A stretch of DNA of 64,000 bases. It comes from Pseudomonas viridiflava. Lineage in GTDB: Bacteria; Pseudomonadota; Gammaproteobacteria; Pseudomonadales; Pseudomonadaceae. The notes under the pieces are model-generated. The model worked only from the letters and a program-made list of their open reading frames with translations, was not told where the DNA came from and did not search any database. The stretch lies in assembly GCF_900591205.1 (NCBI RefSeq), contig NZ_UUPU01000047.1, forward strand, positions 1 through 64,000, written 5' to 3'. Position numbers and translations under genes: made by a program. This document shows positions 27,975-38,399 of this stretch, in pieces; within the stretch, counting starts at the first letter, position 1, and each line of letters opens with the position of its first letter.

Positions 27975-28689
27975 TGATGCCGTCCAGGCGCGAGTAGGGA
28001 ATCTGCAGCTCAACGTGGCCCAGGGCGTAGGGTGCGATGGTAGCGGTGGGGTACTTGAGGACCACCGCACCATAGGTCAGCGCCACGTTCGGGGTTTTCT
28101 GGAAGGGGTAGGTCTTCACGAACTCCGGCTCCAGGCTCAGGCGGGTGCTGATCAACCAGCTGTTGTGGGCCACCTGGGCGGCTTTCCAGAAGGCGTCTTC
28201 CTTGCCTGGCAACAGCATATCGCTCAAGGACAGGGCTTTTTGCTGCTGGCGCGAATAGTTGATAAACGCACGCCCCGGCTCGCCGTGGGTGGCACCCTGG
28301 TCCAGGTAGCTGGACAATTCGACGATCACCAAGCCGTCATGCTGCTCGCGTACCTTGGCCTGCAAGTACATGCTGTTGCGTGGGGCGGCGGTTTGCAGGA
28401 ATTGCTCGCGATAGGTTTCCAGGCTGGTTGGCAACGGGTCGCTGGCGGCCGTGCGGGTCATTTCCAGCAGGCGCTGTTCGATCAGGGCGTCCAGCTTGGG
28501 TTCCTTGGCAAAGTGCACCGTGTCGATATTCACCAGCGGGCAATCGGCGCTGGCGCAGCCTGGCTTGCTTTGCTCGGTGGCATCGCGGGTGGCGTCCAGC
28601 GGGGTGCGATAGCTGGGTTGGAACAGGCTTTGGCAGGCACCGAGGGTCAATGCTATGCAGGCCACAGAGGCGATTTTTAAAAGCGACAT
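27943..28689 (-). CDS. RsiV-like lipoprotein (DUF3298)
   Basis: The 248-residue protein has a lipoprotein signal with lipobox LGAC (Cys19) and a C-terminal DUF3298/RsiV-like domain with YSRQQQKALSLSDMLLPG and VELQIPYSRLDGII. In Bacillus RsiV is an anti-sigma factor that binds lysozyme, but the Pseudomonas lipoproteins lack the N-terminal anti-sigma part and their role is not known. The protein is probably anchored to the outer membrane. It is divergent from nudF; the 193-bp gap shows no clear motif. Confidence 0.75.
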   Translation of the reverse strand: MSLLKIASVACIALTLGACQSLFQPSYRTPLDATRDATEQSKPGCASADCPLVNIDTVHFAKEPKLDALIEQRLLEMTRTAASDPLPTSLETYREQFLQTAAPRNSMYLQAKVREQHDGLVIVELSSYLDQGATHGEPGRAFINYSRQQQKALSLSDMLLPGKEDAFWKAAQVAHNSWLISTRLSLEPEFVKTYPFQKTPNVALTYGAVVLKYPTATIAPYALGHVELQIPYSRLDGIIKPDLVPVRH

Positions 28690-28882
28690 GGATGTCCTTC
28701 GTCTATCAATAAGAGCGAAATTTGTGGAGCTTCGACTACCGGCAAGGCAGTCAGTTCGCCACTAAGCTGATTAGAGTGAGTTTGACGCCCGCCGTCTATC
28801 CCGGCAACCGGAAAGGGGCTGCGCCAAGGTGCAGGAGCGCGTTAGGATGGCGCCAATTGCTCAGGCTTAACGAGGATGGGAT

Positions 28883-29500
28883 ATGACGGACTTAGCAAAA
28901 TCGACGCCGAGCAAGATCGAGATTGTTCAGCGCGACAATGCCTACACAGGTTTCTACAAGCTTGATCGCGTGCAGCTGCGCCATGCGAAATTCGACGGCG
29001 GCATGAGCCGGGTGATCAACCGTGAAGTCTTCGTGCGTCACGACGCCGTGTGCGTATTGCCCTACGACCCGCAACGCGATGAAGTGGTGTTGATCGAGCA
29101 ATTTCGCGTCGGCGCCATGGGCCGTACCGATAACCCGTGGCTGATCGAGATGGTCGCCGGCCTGATCGACAAGGATGAAGAACCGGAGGAGGTTGCACAC
29201 CGCGAAGCCGAGGAGGAAGCTGGGCTGACATTCTCTGCGCTGTGGCCGATCACCAAATATTTCCCGTCGCCCGGCGGCAGCACCGAATATGTGCACTTGT
29301 ACCTGGGTCGTTGCGACGCCTCGGGCGCGGGTGGCGTGCATGGGCTGGAAGAAGAGGCAGAAGATATCCGCGTCAGCACCTGGGCCTTCGAAGATGCCCT
29401 GCAAGCGGTGCGTGACGGCAAAATTTCCAACGCAGCCAGCATTATCGCCCTGCAATGGCTTGCGCTTAATCGCGCGGAAGTGAGGGGGTTATGGCAGTAA
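28883..29500 (+). CDS. nudF: ADP-ribose pyrophosphatase NudF
   Basis: The 205-residue Nudix hydrolase has a complete Nudix box, GLIDKDEEPEEVAHREAEEE followed by AGL, and the NudF-type dimer-domain N-terminus with FRVGA and PGGSTEYVHLYLG. It hydrolyses ADP-ribose to AMP and ribose 5-phosphate. It starts the nudF-DUF1249-cpdA-yqiA series leading to parE, the same order as in other Pseudomonas. Confidence 0.92.
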   Translation: MTDLAKSTPSKIEIVQRDNAYTGFYKLDRVQLRHAKFDGGMSRVINREVFVRHDAVCVLPYDPQRDEVVLIEQFRVGAMGRTDNPWLIEMVAGLIDKDEEPEEVAHREAEEEAGLTFSALWPITKYFPSPGGSTEYVHLYLGRCDASGAGGVHGLEEEAEDIRVSTWAFEDALQAVRDGKISNAASIIALQWLALNRAEVRGLWQ

Positions 29501-29940
29501 AGGCACGGGAACGATACCGAGTCGACCTGATCGGGCTGCAAGCCGCCTGCGAGGCCAACTATGCGCGGCTGATGCGTCTGCTGCCCGACATGCGCCACGC
29601 CCCGGAGGCGCGGCGCATCGGCGTGACCCATGGCGACCAGATGCTTGGCGTACTTGCGCTGGAAGTCATCGTCAACTGCCCGTACACCACCACTCTGCGT
29701 GTGCGCCAGGAACACAGCCTGCCGTGGTTGCCGGTGCCGCAACTGGAGGTGCAGGTGTACCACGATGCACGGATGGCCGAAGTGGTCAGCGCTGAACATG
29801 CGCGGCGCTTTCGCAGCATCTATCCTTACCCCAATGTATTCATGCACCAGCCCGATGAGAAAGCACAGCTCAATGTGTTCCTCGGTGAATGGTTGAGCCA
29901 CTGCCTGGCCCTGGGCCATGAGTTTGAAGTCGTGCGGTAG
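29491..29940 (+). CDS. DUF1249 (YqiB-like) protein
   Basis: The 149-residue soluble protein overlaps the nudF stop by 10 bp. It matches DUF1249/YqiB, with the family core TLRVRQEHSLPWLPVPQLEVQVYHDARMAEV and YPNVFMHQPDEKAQLN. Its function is not known; it is conserved between nudF and cpdA in gammaproteobacteria. Confidence 0.85.
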   Translation: MAVKARERYRVDLIGLQAACEANYARLMRLLPDMRHAPEARRIGVTHGDQMLGVLALEVIVNCPYTTTLRVRQEHSLPWLPVPQLEVQVYHDARMAEVVSAEHARRFRSIYPYPNVFMHQPDEKAQLNVFLGEWLSHCLALGHEFEVVR

Positions 29941-30038
29941 ATGTGAACTGCGTCCGCTTCCCGGGTTTCCTCTTTGCGTCCTGCCCCAGCATAATCACGT
30001 TAACCGTCCATTTCCTGTGATTGCCTTGGGAGAGCGCC

Positions 30039-30854
30039 TTGCCGAGCGTATCCACCTTGAACCCTGATGCACCGGCGTTGCTGGTGCAACTGTCCGACAG
30101 CCACCTGTTTGCCGAGGCCGACGGTACGCTGTTAGGCATGAATACCCGCGAAAGTCTGCAACGGGTCATCGAATTGGTGCGCGAGCAGCAGCCACGGATT
30201 GACTTGCTGCTGGCCACGGGGGACCTGTCCCAGGACGGCACGCTGGAGTCCTATCAGCAGTTTCGTGAGGTGACCCGGCAGCTCGACGCCCCGGCGCGCT
30301 GGATTCCCGGTAACCACGACGAACCGCAGATCATGGCGCACGCCGCCGTGCACAGCGACTTGCTGGAGCCGGTGGTCGACGTGGGCAACTGGCGCATCAC
30401 CCTGCTGGACTCGGCCGTACCCGGCTCGGTGCCTGGCTACCTGCAGGACCAACAACTGCAATTGCTCGCCCAGGCGTTGAGCGAGGCGCCGAACCGCCAT
30501 CACCTGGTGTGCTTTCACCACCACCCAGTGTCCATCGGCTGTGCGTGGATGGAGCCCATCGGCCTGCGCAACCCCGAGGCATTGTTTGCCGTGCTGGACC
30601 GTTTCCCGCAGGTCAAGGCGGTGCTGTGGGGCCATGTGCACCAGGAAATCGACCGCCCGCGCAACGGTGTGCGCCTGCTGGCGTCGCCATCGACCTGTAT
30701 CCAGTTCGCGCCGGGCAGCGAAGACTTCAAGGTCAGCGAGCAAGCGCCGGGCTATCGCTGGCTGCGCCTGCATGCCGACGGGCGGTTGGAGACCGGGGTA
30801 GAGCGGGTCAAGGATTTCGAATTTACCGTGGATTACGGCAGCAACGGCTACTGA
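30039..30854 (+). CDS. cpdA: 3',5'-cyclic AMP phosphodiesterase CpdA
   Basis: The start is taken as TTG 30039 (MPSVSTLNPDAPALL), since GGGAG lies 6-7 nt upstream; an earlier in-frame TTG at 30021 lacks a site. The 271-residue metallophosphoesterase has the metal motifs SDSHLF, GDLSQDG, GNHDEPQ, HHHP and GHVHQE. It degrades cAMP in the cytoplasm and so tunes Vfr/CRP signalling. It follows the DUF1249 gene by 98 bp. Confidence 0.93.
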   Translation: MPSVSTLNPDAPALLVQLSDSHLFAEADGTLLGMNTRESLQRVIELVREQQPRIDLLLATGDLSQDGTLESYQQFREVTRQLDAPARWIPGNHDEPQIMAHAAVHSDLLEPVVDVGNWRITLLDSAVPGSVPGYLQDQQLQLLAQALSEAPNRHHLVCFHHHPVSIGCAWMEPIGLRNPEALFAVLDRFPQVKAVLWGHVHQEIDRPRNGVRLLASPSTCIQFAPGSEDFKVSEQAPGYRWLRLHADGRLETGVERVKDFEFTVDYGSNGY

Positions 30855-30876
30855 CACCTGCAAACACTGATCAAAA

Positions 30877-30965
30877 TGTGGGAGCTGGCTTGCCTGCGAT
30901 AGCGGTGTGCCAGTCAATAAATGTGTTGCTGATACATCGCTGTCGCAGGCAAGCCAGCTCCCACA
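30877..30965. repeat. REPIN between cpdA and the YqiA-like gene
   Basis: TGTGGGAGCTGGCTTGCCTG and its mirror enclose a loop with AGCGGTGT and ACATCGCT, which pair apart from one position. The unit can fold as a long hairpin in the transcript between two co-oriented genes. Confidence 0.9.
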
Positions 30966-31059
30966 GTGGATCTTCTGTGTCTTGTGGATTGAGGTCATCA
31001 CACAAGGCTTCGATCCCTGTAAACTGCGCCTCTTTTGGCGCAAGCATGGAGAGCCCGGC

Positions 31060-31668
31060 ATGTCCGCTTCGATCCTGTATATCCACGGCTTCAACAGCGC
31101 GCCTGCGTCCAACAAGGCCAGCCAGCTGATCACCGTGATGGACCACCTCGGCCTGGCCGACCAATTGCGCGTACCGGCCCTGCATCACCATCCGCGTCAG
31201 GCGATTCCTCAATTGGAGGAGGCCATTTCCCAGCTGGGGCGGCCACTGCTAGTCGGAAGCTCACTCGGCGGCTACTATGCAACCCATCTTGCCGAACGCC
31301 ATGGCCTCAAGGCGCTGCTGGTCAACCCCGCGGTCAGCCCCCATCGGATGTTTGACGGTTACCTGGGCACCCAGAAGAACCTCTACACCGATGAAACCTG
31401 GGAACTGACCCACGACCACGTCACGGCGCTGGCCGAGCTGGAAGTACCGGCCCCGCAGGACGCGGCGCGGTATCAGGTGTGGTTGCAGACCGGCGATGAA
31501 ACACTGGATTATCGCCTCGCCCAACAGTATTACCGGGCCTGTGCCTTGCGCATCCAGGCCGGCGGCGACCATGGTTACCAGGGTTTCGCCCAGCAATTGC
31601 CGGCGTTGTTGAGCTTTGCCGGCATTGGCGCAGATCAGTATCAATCCTTCGACTTTGCAGCACTGTAA
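31060..31668 (+). CDS. YqiA family esterase
   Basis: The start is ATG 31060 (MSASILYIHGFNSAP), preceded by GGAGAG; the open frame further upstream runs into the REPIN. The 202-residue alpha/beta hydrolase has the HGFNSAP oxyanion region, the nucleophile elbow GSSLGG and a late GGDHGYQGF His. YqiA-type esterases hydrolyse short acyl esters; the physiological substrate is unknown. It directly precedes parE, as in many gammaproteobacteria. Confidence 0.88.
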   Translation: MSASILYIHGFNSAPASNKASQLITVMDHLGLADQLRVPALHHHPRQAIPQLEEAISQLGRPLLVGSSLGGYYATHLAERHGLKALLVNPAVSPHRMFDGYLGTQKNLYTDETWELTHDHVTALAELEVPAPQDAARYQVWLQTGDETLDYRLAQQYYRACALRIQAGGDHGYQGFAQQLPALLSFAGIGADQYQSFDFAAL

Positions 31669-31712
31669 AGTCGCAGGTCACTTTTTAATCGAACGACTCA
31701 CGACGAGACCCC

Positions 31713-33617
31713 ATGGCCACTCCCAGCGCTAGCTCTTATAACGCCGACGCCATCGAAGTCCTCTCGGGCCTCGACCCGGTGCGCAAACGCCCCGGCATGT
31801 ACACCGACACCAGTCGGCCGAACCACCTTGCCCAGGAAGTCATCGACAACAGCGTCGACGAAGCCTTGGCCGGGCATGCCAAGTCGGTACAAGTCATCCT
31901 CCATGCCGACCACTCCCTGGAGGTGTCCGACGATGGTCGCGGCATGCCGGTGGACATTCACCCGGAAGAGGGGGTGTCGGGCGTCGAGTTGATCCTCACC
32001 AAGCTGCACGCCGGTGGCAAGTTCTCCAACAAGAACTACCAGTTTTCCGGTGGCTTGCACGGTGTGGGTATTTCCGTGGTAAACGCCCTGTCGACCCTGG
32101 TTCGGGTCAAGGTCAAGCGCGACGGCAACGAGTACCAGATGACCTTCGCCGATGGCTACAAAGCCACCGACCTGGAAGTGATCGGCACCGTCGGCAAGCG
32201 CAACACCGGCACCAGCGTGTACTTCGCGCCGGACCCGAAATATTTTGATTCGCCAAAGTTCTCCATCAGCCGCCTCAAGCACGTGCTCAAGGCCAAGGCC
32301 GTATTGTGCCCGGGCCTGCTGGTCAGCTTTGAAGACAAGGGCACTGGCGAAAAGGTCGAGTGGCACTACGAAGACGGCCTGCGTTCCTACCTGGAAGACT
32401 CCGTCAGCGACTTCGAACGCCTGCCCAACGAGCCGTTCTGCGGCAGCCTGGCCGGTAATAAGGAAGCCGTTGACTGGGCGCTGCTGTGGTTGCCCGAAGG
32501 CGGCGACAGCGTGCAGGAAAGCTACGTCAACCTGATCCCCACCGCCCAGGGCGGCACCCACGTCAACGGTTTGCGCCAGGGTTTGCTGGACGCCATGCGC
32601 GAATTCTGCGAATACCGCAGCCTGTTACCACGCGGCGTGAAGCTGGCGCCGGAAGACGTGTGGGAGCGCATCGCGTTCGTGCTGTCGATGAAGATGCAGG
32701 AGCCGCAGTTCTCCGGCCAGACCAAAGAGCGCCTGTCGTCCCGTGAGGCGGCGGCGTTTGTCTCCGGTGTGGTCAAGGACGCGTTCAGCCTGTGGCTCAA
32801 TGAGCACCCGGAACTGGGCCTGGCCCTCGCGGAACTGGCGATCAACAACGCCGGCCGCCGCCTTAAGGCCAGCAAGAAGGTCGAGCGCAAGCGCATCACC
32901 CAGGGCCCGGCGTTGCCAGGCAAACTGGCGGATTGCGCGGGGCAGGACCCGATGCGCTCCGAGCTGTTCCTGGTGGAAGGTGACTCTGCCGGTGGTTCCG
33001 CCAAGCAAGCGCGGGACAAGGAGTTCCAGGCGATCCTGCCGTTGCGCGGCAAGATCCTCAACACCTGGGAAGTCGACGGCAGCGAAGTGCTGGCCAGCCA
33101 GGAAGTGCACAACATCGCCGTGGCCATCGGGGTCGACCCGGGCGCGGCGGACATGAGCCAACTGCGCTACGGCAAGATCTGCATCCTCGCCGACGCCGAC
33201 TCCGACGGTTTGCACATCGCTACCTTGCTGTGCGCGCTGTTCGTGCAGCACTTCCGCCCGTTGGTGGATGCCGGTCACGTCTACGTCGCCATGCCGCCGC
33301 TGTACCGTATCGACCTGGGCAAAGAGATTTTCTACGCCCTGGACGAAGCCGAGCGCGATGGCATTCTCGACCGTCTGGTAGCCGAGAAAAAACGCGGCAA
33401 GCCGCAGGTCACGCGATTTAAAGGCTTGGGTGAGATGAACCCGCCGCAGCTGCGCGAAACCACCATGGACCCGAACACTCGGCGCCTGGTGCAGCTGACC
33501 CTGGAAGACTTTGCCGGCACCTCGGAAATGATGGACATGCTGCTGGCGAAGAAGCGTGCCCCGGACCGTAAAGCCTGGCTGGAATCCAAAGGCAACCTCG
33601 CCGAGGTCCTGGGCTGA
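31713..33617 (+). CDS. parE: DNA topoisomerase IV subunit B
   Basis: The 634-residue subunit has the GHKL ATPase fold (EVIDNSVDEALAG, DDGRGMPVD, GGLHGVGISVVNAL) and the Toprim part with EGDSAGGSAKQARD and DADSDG. With ParC it decatenates replicated chromosomes. The stop overlaps the ATG of the next gene (TGATG), so the two genes between parE and parC are part of the same transcript. Confidence 0.96.
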   Translation: MATPSASSYNADAIEVLSGLDPVRKRPGMYTDTSRPNHLAQEVIDNSVDEALAGHAKSVQVILHADHSLEVSDDGRGMPVDIHPEEGVSGVELILTKLHAGGKFSNKNYQFSGGLHGVGISVVNALSTLVRVKVKRDGNEYQMTFADGYKATDLEVIGTVGKRNTGTSVYFAPDPKYFDSPKFSISRLKHVLKAKAVLCPGLLVSFEDKGTGEKVEWHYEDGLRSYLEDSVSDFERLPNEPFCGSLAGNKEAVDWALLWLPEGGDSVQESYVNLIPTAQGGTHVNGLRQGLLDAMREFCEYRSLLPRGVKLAPEDVWERIAFVLSMKMQEPQFSGQTKERLSSREAAAFVSGVVKDAFSLWLNEHPELGLALAELAINNAGRRLKASKKVERKRITQGPALPGKLADCAGQDPMRSELFLVEGDSAGGSAKQARDKEFQAILPLRGKILNTWEVDGSEVLASQEVHNIAVAIGVDPGAADMSQLRYGKICILADADSDGLHIATLLCALFVQHFRPLVDAGHVYVAMPPLYRIDLGKEIFYALDEAERDGILDRLVAEKKRGKPQVTRFKGLGEMNPPQLRETTMDPNTRRLVQLTLEDFAGTSEMMDMLLAKKRAPDRKAWLESKGNLAEVLG

Positions 33618-34612
33618 TGCGCACAGGCTTCGCCCTGGCGATCCTGATGTTCGGCGGGTTGGCGACCACCACGGTGGTCGCCGCGCCTGCGGCTGAGCTT
33701 ACCCTGGTGTCCGAACACCCGGTGGATGGCATGCGTGGCGGTAATCTGTCGGGGCTGGCGCTATGCGGCAAAGAGCTGTGGGCGGTTTCCGACCGCGATG
33801 ACGATCAGATCTATCGCCTGGATATCAGTGCGCCAACCTGGCAAGCCGAAACGGTGAAGATCGACGTGCCGCCGGTGCCCGAGTCCGGTTTGCCCTGGGG
33901 CTTGCGTTCGCGCACCAAGGCTGCGTCATTCATTCGCGGCGGTGACCTGGATTTTGAAGGCATCACCTGTGATGCCGCCGGTAACCGCTACATTGTCAGC
34001 GAGGCCCATGCGGCGGTGCTGCAAGTGCCTGTGTCAGGCTCGCCTGAGTGGTTGAAAATCGCTCCGGGCATGGTGCGCGAAGCCCGCGCCAGTGGTTTGC
34101 TGCTGCACTTCAATGCGTTGTTTGAAGGCTTGGCGATAAACCCCGAAGGTAATCAGATTTGGCTGGCGGCCGAGCGTGAGCGGCGTGGCTTGATTTCGAT
34201 CAAGCGCGGGCAGAGTGTGTGGGATTGTGATGGACCTTGCGTGTTGCTCAGCGAGGCTGGCACCGAAATGCAGCCTGCGCTGGTGCCCAAGGCCAAGGCG
34301 GTTGCCAGGAATTTTTCCGATGTGGCGCTGTTTGAGGGCAAGTTGTTTACCCTCGAAAGCAGCCAGTACCAGCTATGCCGACGTAACGCCGCGACCGCGG
34401 CTATCGAGCATTGCTGGTCGTTTGCCGCCGAGATGCTCGCGCCGCAACGCCGCTATGATCAGCCCTATGGCCTGGCCGAAGCGTTGGTGGTCGATGCGCA
34501 AGGCGCCTGGATCGGCCTGGATAACAACTTTGGTCCCCGCGCCGACGGTGAAAAACGCCCCGTGGTCTATCGTTTTGCCGCGCCGACCGGTGGCTGGGGC
34601 GCCCAGCCATGA
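33617..34612 (+). CDS. Secreted phytase-like esterase family protein
   Basis: The 331-residue protein has a signal peptide (about 1-22, cut after VAA) and a beta-propeller-like body with the LSGLALCGKELWAVSDRDDDQIYRL start and LDFEGITCD repeat typical of the esterase-like activity of phytase family (PF13449). It is presumably periplasmic. Substrate and activity are unproved for the family. Start and stop both overlap neighbouring genes (parE and the protease gene), showing strong transcriptional linkage with topoisomerase IV. Confidence 0.8.
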   Translation: MRTGFALAILMFGGLATTTVVAAPAAELTLVSEHPVDGMRGGNLSGLALCGKELWAVSDRDDDQIYRLDISAPTWQAETVKIDVPPVPESGLPWGLRSRTKAASFIRGGDLDFEGITCDAAGNRYIVSEAHAAVLQVPVSGSPEWLKIAPGMVREARASGLLLHFNALFEGLAINPEGNQIWLAAERERRGLISIKRGQSVWDCDGPCVLLSEAGTEMQPALVPKAKAVARNFSDVALFEGKLFTLESSQYQLCRRNAATAAIEHCWSFAAEMLAPQRRYDQPYGLAEALVVDAQGAWIGLDNNFGPRADGEKRPVVYRFAAPTGGWGAQP

Positions 34613-35130
34613 GTGCACAACCGCCCGGCAAGCGCGCCGGACGTGTATTGATGTTCGTGGCATGGGGTGCCGGGCTGTTTTTGGCGACGCGGTTTTTTGG
34701 GCAGTGGGAAGCGCGTCAGCAAAACCCCAATGCCGTGGTGACCTCCGAGCAGCACGCGGGTTATATCGAAGTAAAATTGCTGGGCAACGGCCAGGGGCAT
34801 TTTGTTGCCAGCGGCCAGATCAACGGATCGCCGGTGGAGTTTATGCTCGACACCGGGGCTACCGATGTGGCGGTTCCGGCTGAGTTGGCCGACCGCCTCG
34901 GGCTCAAACGTGGCCTGCCGGTGACCTTGAGCACCGCCAATGGGCGGAGCCAGGGCTACCGAACTCACCTGGACCGCCTGAAGCTGGGCGATATCGTGCT
35001 GCAGGACGTGCGTGCGCTGGTGGCGCCGGGCCTGGGTGGCGAGCAGGTGCTGCTGGGCATGAGTGCATTGAAACAACTTGAATTTACCCAGCGCAGCGGC
35101 ACTTTGCTGCTGCGCCAGACCAAACAATGA
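34609..35130 (+). CDS. Membrane-anchored retropepsin-like aspartic protease
   Basis: The 173-residue protein has one N-terminal membrane helix (about 11-28) and a single retropepsin-type domain with the catalytic motif [12 protein letters not shown] and a [14 protein letters not shown] flap end, as in the TIGR02281 clan AA family. It would act as a dimer on the periplasmic side. It overlaps the phytase-like gene by 4 bp and precedes parC by 10 bp. Confidence 0.85.
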   Translation: MSAQPPGKRAGRVLMFVAWGAGLFLATRFFGQWEARQQNPNAVVTSEQHAGYIEVKLLGNGQGHFVASGQINGSPVEFMLDTGATDVAVPAELADRLGLKRGLPVTLSTANGRSQGYRTHLDRLKLGDIVLQDVRALVAPGLGGEQVLLGMSALKQLEFTQRSGTLLLRQTKQ

Positions 35131-35140
35131 TGAGGCCCGC

Positions 35141-37405
35141 ATGAGTGACATCCTCGCAGACAGCTTAGATGGCGTAGAACGCCGGTCGCTGGCTGACTTC
35201 ACCGAAAATGCCTACCTCAACTACTCCATGTACGTGATCATGGACCGTGCCTTGCCGCATATCGGCGACGGCCTGAAGCCTGTGCAACGGCGCATCATCT
35301 ACGCCATGAGTGAGTTGGGCCTGGACGCAGATTCCAAGCACAAGAAGTCGGCGCGTACCGTCGGTGACGTGCTCGGTAAGTTTCACCCCCACGGCGACTC
35401 GGCCTGCTATGAGGCCATGGTGCTCATGGCCCAGCCGTTCAGCTACCGCTATACCCTGGTGGATGGCCAGGGTAACTGGGGTGCGCCGGATGATCCCAAG
35501 TCTTTTGCCGCTATGCGTTACACCGAAGCACGCCTGTCGCGTTATTCGCAAGTACTGCTGAGCGAACTGGGGCAGGGCACCGCGAACTGGGGCCCGAACT
35601 TTGACGGAACCCTCGACGAACCCCTGGTGTTGCCGGCACGTTTGCCGAATATCCTGCTCAATGGCACCACCGGCATCGCCGTCGGCATGGCCACCGACGT
35701 GCCACCGCATAACCTGCGCGAAGTCGCCACGGCGTGCGTACGTTTGCTGGATGAGCCCAAAGCCACGGTCGAGCAGCTCTGCGAGCATATCCAGGGCCCG
35801 GATTACCCGACCGAAGCGGAAATCATCACGCCGCGTGCCGACCTGCTGAAGATGTACGAGACCGGCAAGGGTTCGGTGCGCATGCGCGCCGTGTACCACA
35901 TCGAAGACGGCGACATTATTGTCACCGCGCTGCCGCATCAAGTCTCCGGCGCCAAGGTGCTGGAGCAAATCGCCGCGCTGATGCAGGCAAAACCGTCGAA
36001 ATTGCCGCAAGTTGCTGACCTGCGTGATGAGTCCGACCACGAAAACCCGTGCCGTATCGTGATCATCCCGACCAACAGCCGGGTCGATCACGAAGTGTTG
36101 ATGCAGCATCTGTTTGCCAGCACCGACCTGGAGTCCAGCTACCGGGTCAACGTCAATATCATCGGCCTGGACGGCAAGCCGCAGCTGAAAAACCTGCGCA
36201 ACCTGCTGGTGGAGTGGCTGGAGTTCCGCACACAGACCGTGCGTCGTCGCCTGCAATTTCGCCTCGACAAGGTCGAGCGCCGCCTGCACCTGTTGGATGG
36301 CTTGCTGATTGCCTACCTCAACCTGGACGAAGTGATTCACATCATTCGGACCGCCGAGCACCCGAAAGCCGAGCTGATCGCGCGTTTCGAGCTGAGCGAG
36401 ATCCAGGCCGACTATATTCTCGACACCCGCTTGCGCCAGTTGGCGCGACTCGAAGAAATGAAGCTGCGCGACGAGCAAGATGCTCTGCTCAAGGAACAAG
36501 CCAAGCTGCAAGCCCTGCTGGGCAGCGAGGCCAAGCTCAAGAAATTGGTGCGCAGCGAGCTGATCAAGGACGCTGAAACCTACGGTGACGACCGTCGTTC
36601 GCCGATCGTTGAGCGTGCAGAAGCGAAAGCGCTGACAGAAACCGAGCTGCTGCCTAACGAGAAAATTACCGTCGTTCTGTCGGAAAAGGGTTGGGTTCGT
36701 TCCGCCAAAGGGCATGATATTGACGCCACCGGTTTGTCCTACAAGGCTGGTGATGGCTTCAAGACCGCCGCCGCCGGGCGTTCCAATCAATTTGCGGTGT
36801 TTATCGACTCCACCGGACGCAGTTACTCGGTGCCGGCGCACACCTTGCCATCGGCGCGGGGGCAGGGCGAGCCGTTGACCGGGCGCCTGACGCCGCCACC
36901 GGGGGCGAACTTTGAATGCGTGCTGCTGCCGGACGACGATTCGCTGTACGTGATCGCCTCCGACGCGGGTTACGGTTTTGTGGTCAAGGGTGAAGACCTG
37001 CAGGCCAAGAACAAGGCGGGCAAGGCGCTGTTGAGCCTGCCGAACAATGCCAAGGTGATCCTGCCGCGGCCGGTGGACGACCGCGAGAGCAATTGGCTGG
37101 CGTCGGTGACCACCGAAGGGCGCTTGCTGGTGTTCAAGATCAGTGATTTGCCGCAGTTGGGCAAAGGCAAAGGCAACAAGATCATCGGGATTCCCGGCGA
37201 GCGGGTCGCCAGTCGCGAAGAGTACGTGACCGACATCGCCGTCATCCCGGAAGGTTCTACCCTGGTACTCCAGGCAGGCAAGCGCACCTTGTCATTGCGC
37301 CCGGACGACCTGGAGCACTACAAGGGCGAGCGTGGTCGTCGTGGTAACAAACTGCCTCGAGGCTTCCAGCGGGTGGATGCTTTGTTGGTGGAAACGCCGG
37401 TTTAA
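35141..37405 (+). CDS. parC: DNA topoisomerase IV subunit A
   Basis: The start is ATG 35141 ([15 protein letters not shown]); upstream codons belong to the protease gene. The 754-residue subunit has the catalytic Tyr127 in [11 protein letters not shown] and, in the quinolone-determining region [10 protein letters not shown], Ser87 and Glu91, both the susceptible-type residues. C-terminal repeats form the DNA-wrapping propeller. It works with ParE in decatenation. Confidence 0.96.
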   Translation: MSDILADSLDGVERRSLADFTENAYLNYSMYVIMDRALPHIGDGLKPVQRRIIYAMSELGLDADSKHKKSARTVGDVLGKFHPHGDSACYEAMVLMAQPFSYRYTLVDGQGNWGAPDDPKSFAAMRYTEARLSRYSQVLLSELGQGTANWGPNFDGTLDEPLVLPARLPNILLNGTTGIAVGMATDVPPHNLREVATACVRLLDEPKATVEQLCEHIQGPDYPTEAEIITPRADLLKMYETGKGSVRMRAVYHIEDGDIIVTALPHQVSGAKVLEQIAALMQAKPSKLPQVADLRDESDHENPCRIVIIPTNSRVDHEVLMQHLFASTDLESSYRVNVNIIGLDGKPQLKNLRNLLVEWLEFRTQTVRRRLQFRLDKVERRLHLLDGLLIAYLNLDEVIHIIRTAEHPKAELIARFELSEIQADYILDTRLRQLARLEEMKLRDEQDALLKEQAKLQALLGSEAKLKKLVRSELIKDAETYGDDRRSPIVERAEAKALTETELLPNEKITVVLSEKGWVRSAKGHDIDATGLSYKAGDGFKTAAAGRSNQFAVFIDSTGRSYSVPAHTLPSARGQGEPLTGRLTPPPGANFECVLLPDDDSLYVIASDAGYGFVVKGEDLQAKNKAGKALLSLPNNAKVILPRPVDDRESNWLASVTTEGRLLVFKISDLPQLGKGKGNKIIGIPGERVASREEYVTDIAVIPEGSTLVLQAGKRTLSLRPDDLEHYKGERGRRGNKLPRGFQRVDALLVETPV

Positions 37406-37420
37406 GGCGGATTAGAGCCC

Positions 37421-37448
37421 TCGATCTACGATTTAACGCGTAGATCGA
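37421..37448. promoter_or_regulatory. Perfect 10-bp inverted repeat downstream of parC
   Basis: TCGATCTACG at 37421-37430 pairs with CGTAGATCGA at 37439-37448 around an 8-nt loop. No T-tract follows. It could be an mRNA 3' end or a protein site; the rest of 37406-37579 holds nothing else I recognise. Confidence 0.5.
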
Positions 37449-37579
37449 CGCTTTGGCGCTGGAGTCATGGCGCATATTCACGGATGATATGGCCTTTCCA
37501 GCGCCGGCGTGGCCGAGCGTGTTTAGGTTATTTTTAAGTATTACATTGTGGTTCGCCTTGTGGCAGCCACCTGGATGGG

Positions 37580-38290
37580 ATGATGACTGCTCCACGCCTT
37601 CCTTTTATTTTCATGCTCGCTGGCCTTTTGGGCCTGGCGGGTTGCAGCACACATCAGCCGGTGTCGCTGTACCAGCTGGACAGCGGAAGTCCGGCTCAGC
37701 CAGCCCAAACCGCTGGCATGGCCGTTTTGCTGGGCCCGGTAGTCGTGGCTGACTACCTGCAACGCGAAACCCTGCTGCAACGTCAGAACGACGGCAGCCT
37801 GCAAGGTTCCATTGATGGCCGTTGGGCGGGCAGTTTGTCGTCCGACATCAATCAGCTGATGCTGCGCCAGGTGGCGGGTCAACTGGACAGCCAACGTGTG
37901 GTGCTTGCACCTGCACCCGCCGGCTTCACCCCGGATGTGCAGGTGTTGCTGACCATTACCCGGCTCGACTCCGGTACTTCGCAGCCGGCGATCCTCGACG
38001 CGCAATGGCGCTTGATCGACCGCCGGGGTCAGGTGCGGGATAACCGCATCGTGCACCTGCAGGAAGAACACACCGGCACCACCGCGTCTCAGGTTCAGGC
38101 CCAGGGCGTGCTGTTGCAGCACTTGGCGCAGCAGTTGTCGGTAGCCCTCAAGCCGCTGGCCAATCAGCCGCCGATTGCCGAGGCGCCGCGCAAGCAAGCC
38201 CCGGTACAGGCTAAGCCGGCTGAGCCGCAGAAGCCGAAAATGCCAATGGCGGTGCCGATTCGTACGGACATGGAAGTGTTCAGGTTCTGA
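37580..38290 (+). CDS. PqiC-like ABC-type transport auxiliary lipoprotein
   Basis: The 236-residue protein has a lipoprotein signal with lipobox LAGC and a core (SLYQLDSG, VLLGPVVVADYLQRETLLQR, DINQLMLRQVAGQL) of the PF03886 family that assists MCE/Pqi-type lipid transport. The C-terminus is a Pro/Lys/Ala-rich tail. A second ATG lies at 37583. No pqiA, pqiB or MCE genes adjoin, so its partner is elsewhere. A strong terminator follows. Confidence 0.82.
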   Translation: MMTAPRLPFIFMLAGLLGLAGCSTHQPVSLYQLDSGSPAQPAQTAGMAVLLGPVVVADYLQRETLLQRQNDGSLQGSIDGRWAGSLSSDINQLMLRQVAGQLDSQRVVLAPAPAGFTPDVQVLLTITRLDSGTSQPAILDAQWRLIDRRGQVRDNRIVHLQEEHTGTTASQVQAQGVLLQHLAQQLSVALKPLANQPPIAEAPRKQAPVQAKPAEPQKPKMPMAVPIRTDMEVFRF

Positions 38291-38310
38291 TCGCAATCGC
38301 GCACAAACAA

Positions 38311-38338
38311 AAGGCCCGCTGAGTAAGCGGGCCTTTTT
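38311..38338 (+). terminator. Rho-independent terminator
   Basis: AAGGCCCGCT at 38311-38320 and AGCGGGCCTT at 38326-38335 form a 10-bp stem with a 5-nt loop, followed by T residues to 38338. It ends the lipoprotein transcript. Confidence 0.9.
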
Positions 38339-38399
38339 GTTTGTGCAGGATCTGACTTATGAAAGTGCCCATTGAGATGAGCAGGCTGTGGCGAGCGGG